Made by a program: the position numbers and the translations under genes. 5,754 nt of DNA from Anaerolineales bacterium (GTDB lineage Bacteria > Chloroflexota > Anaerolineae > Anaerolineales > VGOW01): the NCBI GenBank assembly GCA_919901875.1, contig CAKKQG010000033.1, forward strand, positions 1-5,754. The letters run 5' to 3'. The notes beneath the pieces were generated by a model that was not told the origin of the DNA, did not search any database, and saw nothing but the letters and a program-made list of their open reading frames with translations. This document shows, one piece after another, positions 4,865-5,754 of the stretch. The first letter of the stretch is position 1. Each line of letters opens with the position of its first letter.

Positions 4865-5746
4865 ATGAAAACACTTGATCTCACTATTCCGCTTGGCGTG
4901 GCGACGCCGCCTTGGCCTACCTACGAGCCGCTGCAAGTGAAATACTTTAAACGTCTCGCGCCTAACGGCGCGAATGGGCAACTGATCACGCACTCCAATC
5001 ATCTCGGCACGCATATTGACGGCGAGATTCATTTTTATACGCCGGGCAAAGATATTGCTTCGTTGAGCATGGACTATTTGGTTCACGAAGGCGCGATTGT
5101 GGATTTAAGCGATGTGTGCGGCGACTATGACATATACACCAGCAAGATGATCGAAGAACGAGTCGAAGTGAAAGAGGGCGACATCTTGATCATTCACACC
5201 GGCTATCATCACTTCGGTTGGGATCAGCCAACGGCCGATGAGATTCGCTACATGGTGAAGCATCCGGGACCGGATCGGGAATTTGCCGATTGGTGCAAGC
5301 GCAAAAAACTTCGTTGGCTCGCCGTGGATTGCGGCAGTGCCGATCACCCGATGAACACCATTATTCGTGATTGGCAGCCGCGCCAAACACGCCAAGCCGA
5401 AAAAGTTTTCAAGAAGAAACATGGCAAGACCGTTGCCGAATTTTTTGACGACAGCAAATATCAGTTGATGCACCTCGACCTGTTTCCGCACGGCATCATC
5501 CATGCCGAGTGCATCGGCGGCGACATTGACCTTCTTTTGAATCGCCGCGCCACCATCGGATTTTTTCCATGGAGATTCGTAGACGGTGAAGCGTGCATCG
5601 GACGATGCGTGGCGTTTGTAGATGATAATGACTACGATGAACTGATGAAGAAGAAAGAGAAAATGCCCAAGACAAAGTTTGGCGATGCCTGTGATGCAAC
5701 GCATGTTGAACGGCTGGAGAAGTTGAGTAAAGCGAATCTGGAATAG
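4865..5746 (+). CDS. Cyclase-family metal-dependent hydrolase (kynurenine formamidase/isatin hydrolase-like)
   Basis: The cyclase family (PF04199) comprises Zn/Mn hydrolases acting on amide or lactam bonds, such as KynB and isatin hydrolase. From the ATG at 4865 the protein has 293 residues and opens MKTLDLTIPLGVATPPWP, as family members do. The metal motif H-x-G-T-H-x-D-x-x-x-H is present as HLGTHIDGEIH (H46, H50, D52, H56), with Glu at the position that is usually Pro. C-terminal candidates for the second metal/catalytic site are H161 (GSADHPM) and H213/E215 (IIHAECIGGDID). No signal peptide is seen, so a cytoplasmic enzyme is likely. A longer frame from a GTG at 4817 would add 16 residues encoded by a hairpin repeat, so the ATG is preferred, although its ribosome site is poor. 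It lies 360 bases after the permease on the same strand. Together with the Mo hydroxylase this suggests hydrolysis of a ring amide made by hydroxylation; the substrate is unknown. Confidence 0.92.
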   Translation: MKTLDLTIPLGVATPPWPTYEPLQVKYFKRLAPNGANGQLITHSNHLGTHIDGEIHFYTPGKDIASLSMDYLVHEGAIVDLSDVCGDYDIYTSKMIEERVEVKEGDILIIHTGYHHFGWDQPTADEIRYMVKHPGPDREFADWCKRKKLRWLAVDCGSADHPMNTIIRDWQPRQTRQAEKVFKKKHGKTVAEFFDDSKYQLMHLDLFPHGIIHAECIGGDIDLLLNRRATIGFFPWRFVDGEACIGRCVAFVDDNDYDELMKKKEKMPKTKFGDACDATHVERLEKLSKANLE

Positions 5747-5754
5747 GCTCACCT

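Noticed and set aside
5105..5752. Open frame of 215 codons on the minus strand over the cyclase gene
   Set aside because: It lies opposite the conserved metal motif and C-terminal region of the cyclase-family protein and has no family resemblance of its own.

Overview
This 5.75 kb window looks like a catabolic gene island from an environmental bacterium. It carries two divergent transcription units that meet in a short intergenic region near 2988-3124. Phylum cannot be proven from the window. The mixture of GGAGATTAGAGATT tracts, CAGTTATCAGTGATCA repeats and back-to-back short hairpins next to Cox-type hydroxylase genes is what I would expect of Chloroflexota (Anaerolineae-like), and this is a tentative inference.

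Minus-strand unit, read from right to left: a DUF2877/AllH-like protein (2987-2064), then the three subunits of a molybdenum hydroxylase of the xanthine dehydrogenase / CO dehydrogenase family in the classical M-S-L order. These are the FAD subunit (2004-1135), the 2x[2Fe-2S] subunit (1059-586), and the first 167 codons of the molybdopterin subunit (502 to the window edge). Plus-strand unit: an NCS2-family nucleobase permease (3125-4504) and, after a 360 bp hairpin-rich gap, a cyclase-family metal-dependent hydrolase (4865-5746).

Taken together the genes suggest uptake and breakdown of a nitrogen heterocycle (a purine, pyrimidine or related lactam). NCS2 would import it, the Mo hydroxylase would hydroxylate the ring, and the cyclase-family enzyme would open a cyclic amide. 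The AllH-like protein would belong to the step that recovers carbamoyl groups from a ureido product, because DUF2877 is the AllH subunit family of oxamate carbamoyltransferase. The partners AllF/FdrA and AllG/DUF1116 are not in the window. The substrate is not determined by the sequence seen here, and the active-site loop of the large subunit is outside the window.

The most unusual part is the non-coding DNA. Both gaps between the Mo-hydroxylase genes are filled by a different palindromic or direct repeat (511-583; 1075-1151, which also encodes the last codons of the FAD subunit). A TTGGAGGTTGGA-type repeat tract lies in frame inside the AllH-like gene (2511-2600), and a relative of it follows the permease gene (4505-4580). 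The gap before the cyclase gene holds a nested long hairpin (4603-4668) and a run of four perfect hairpins, each with a two-base centre (4731-4836). No RNA genes, insertion sequences, CRISPR arrays or origins were seen.
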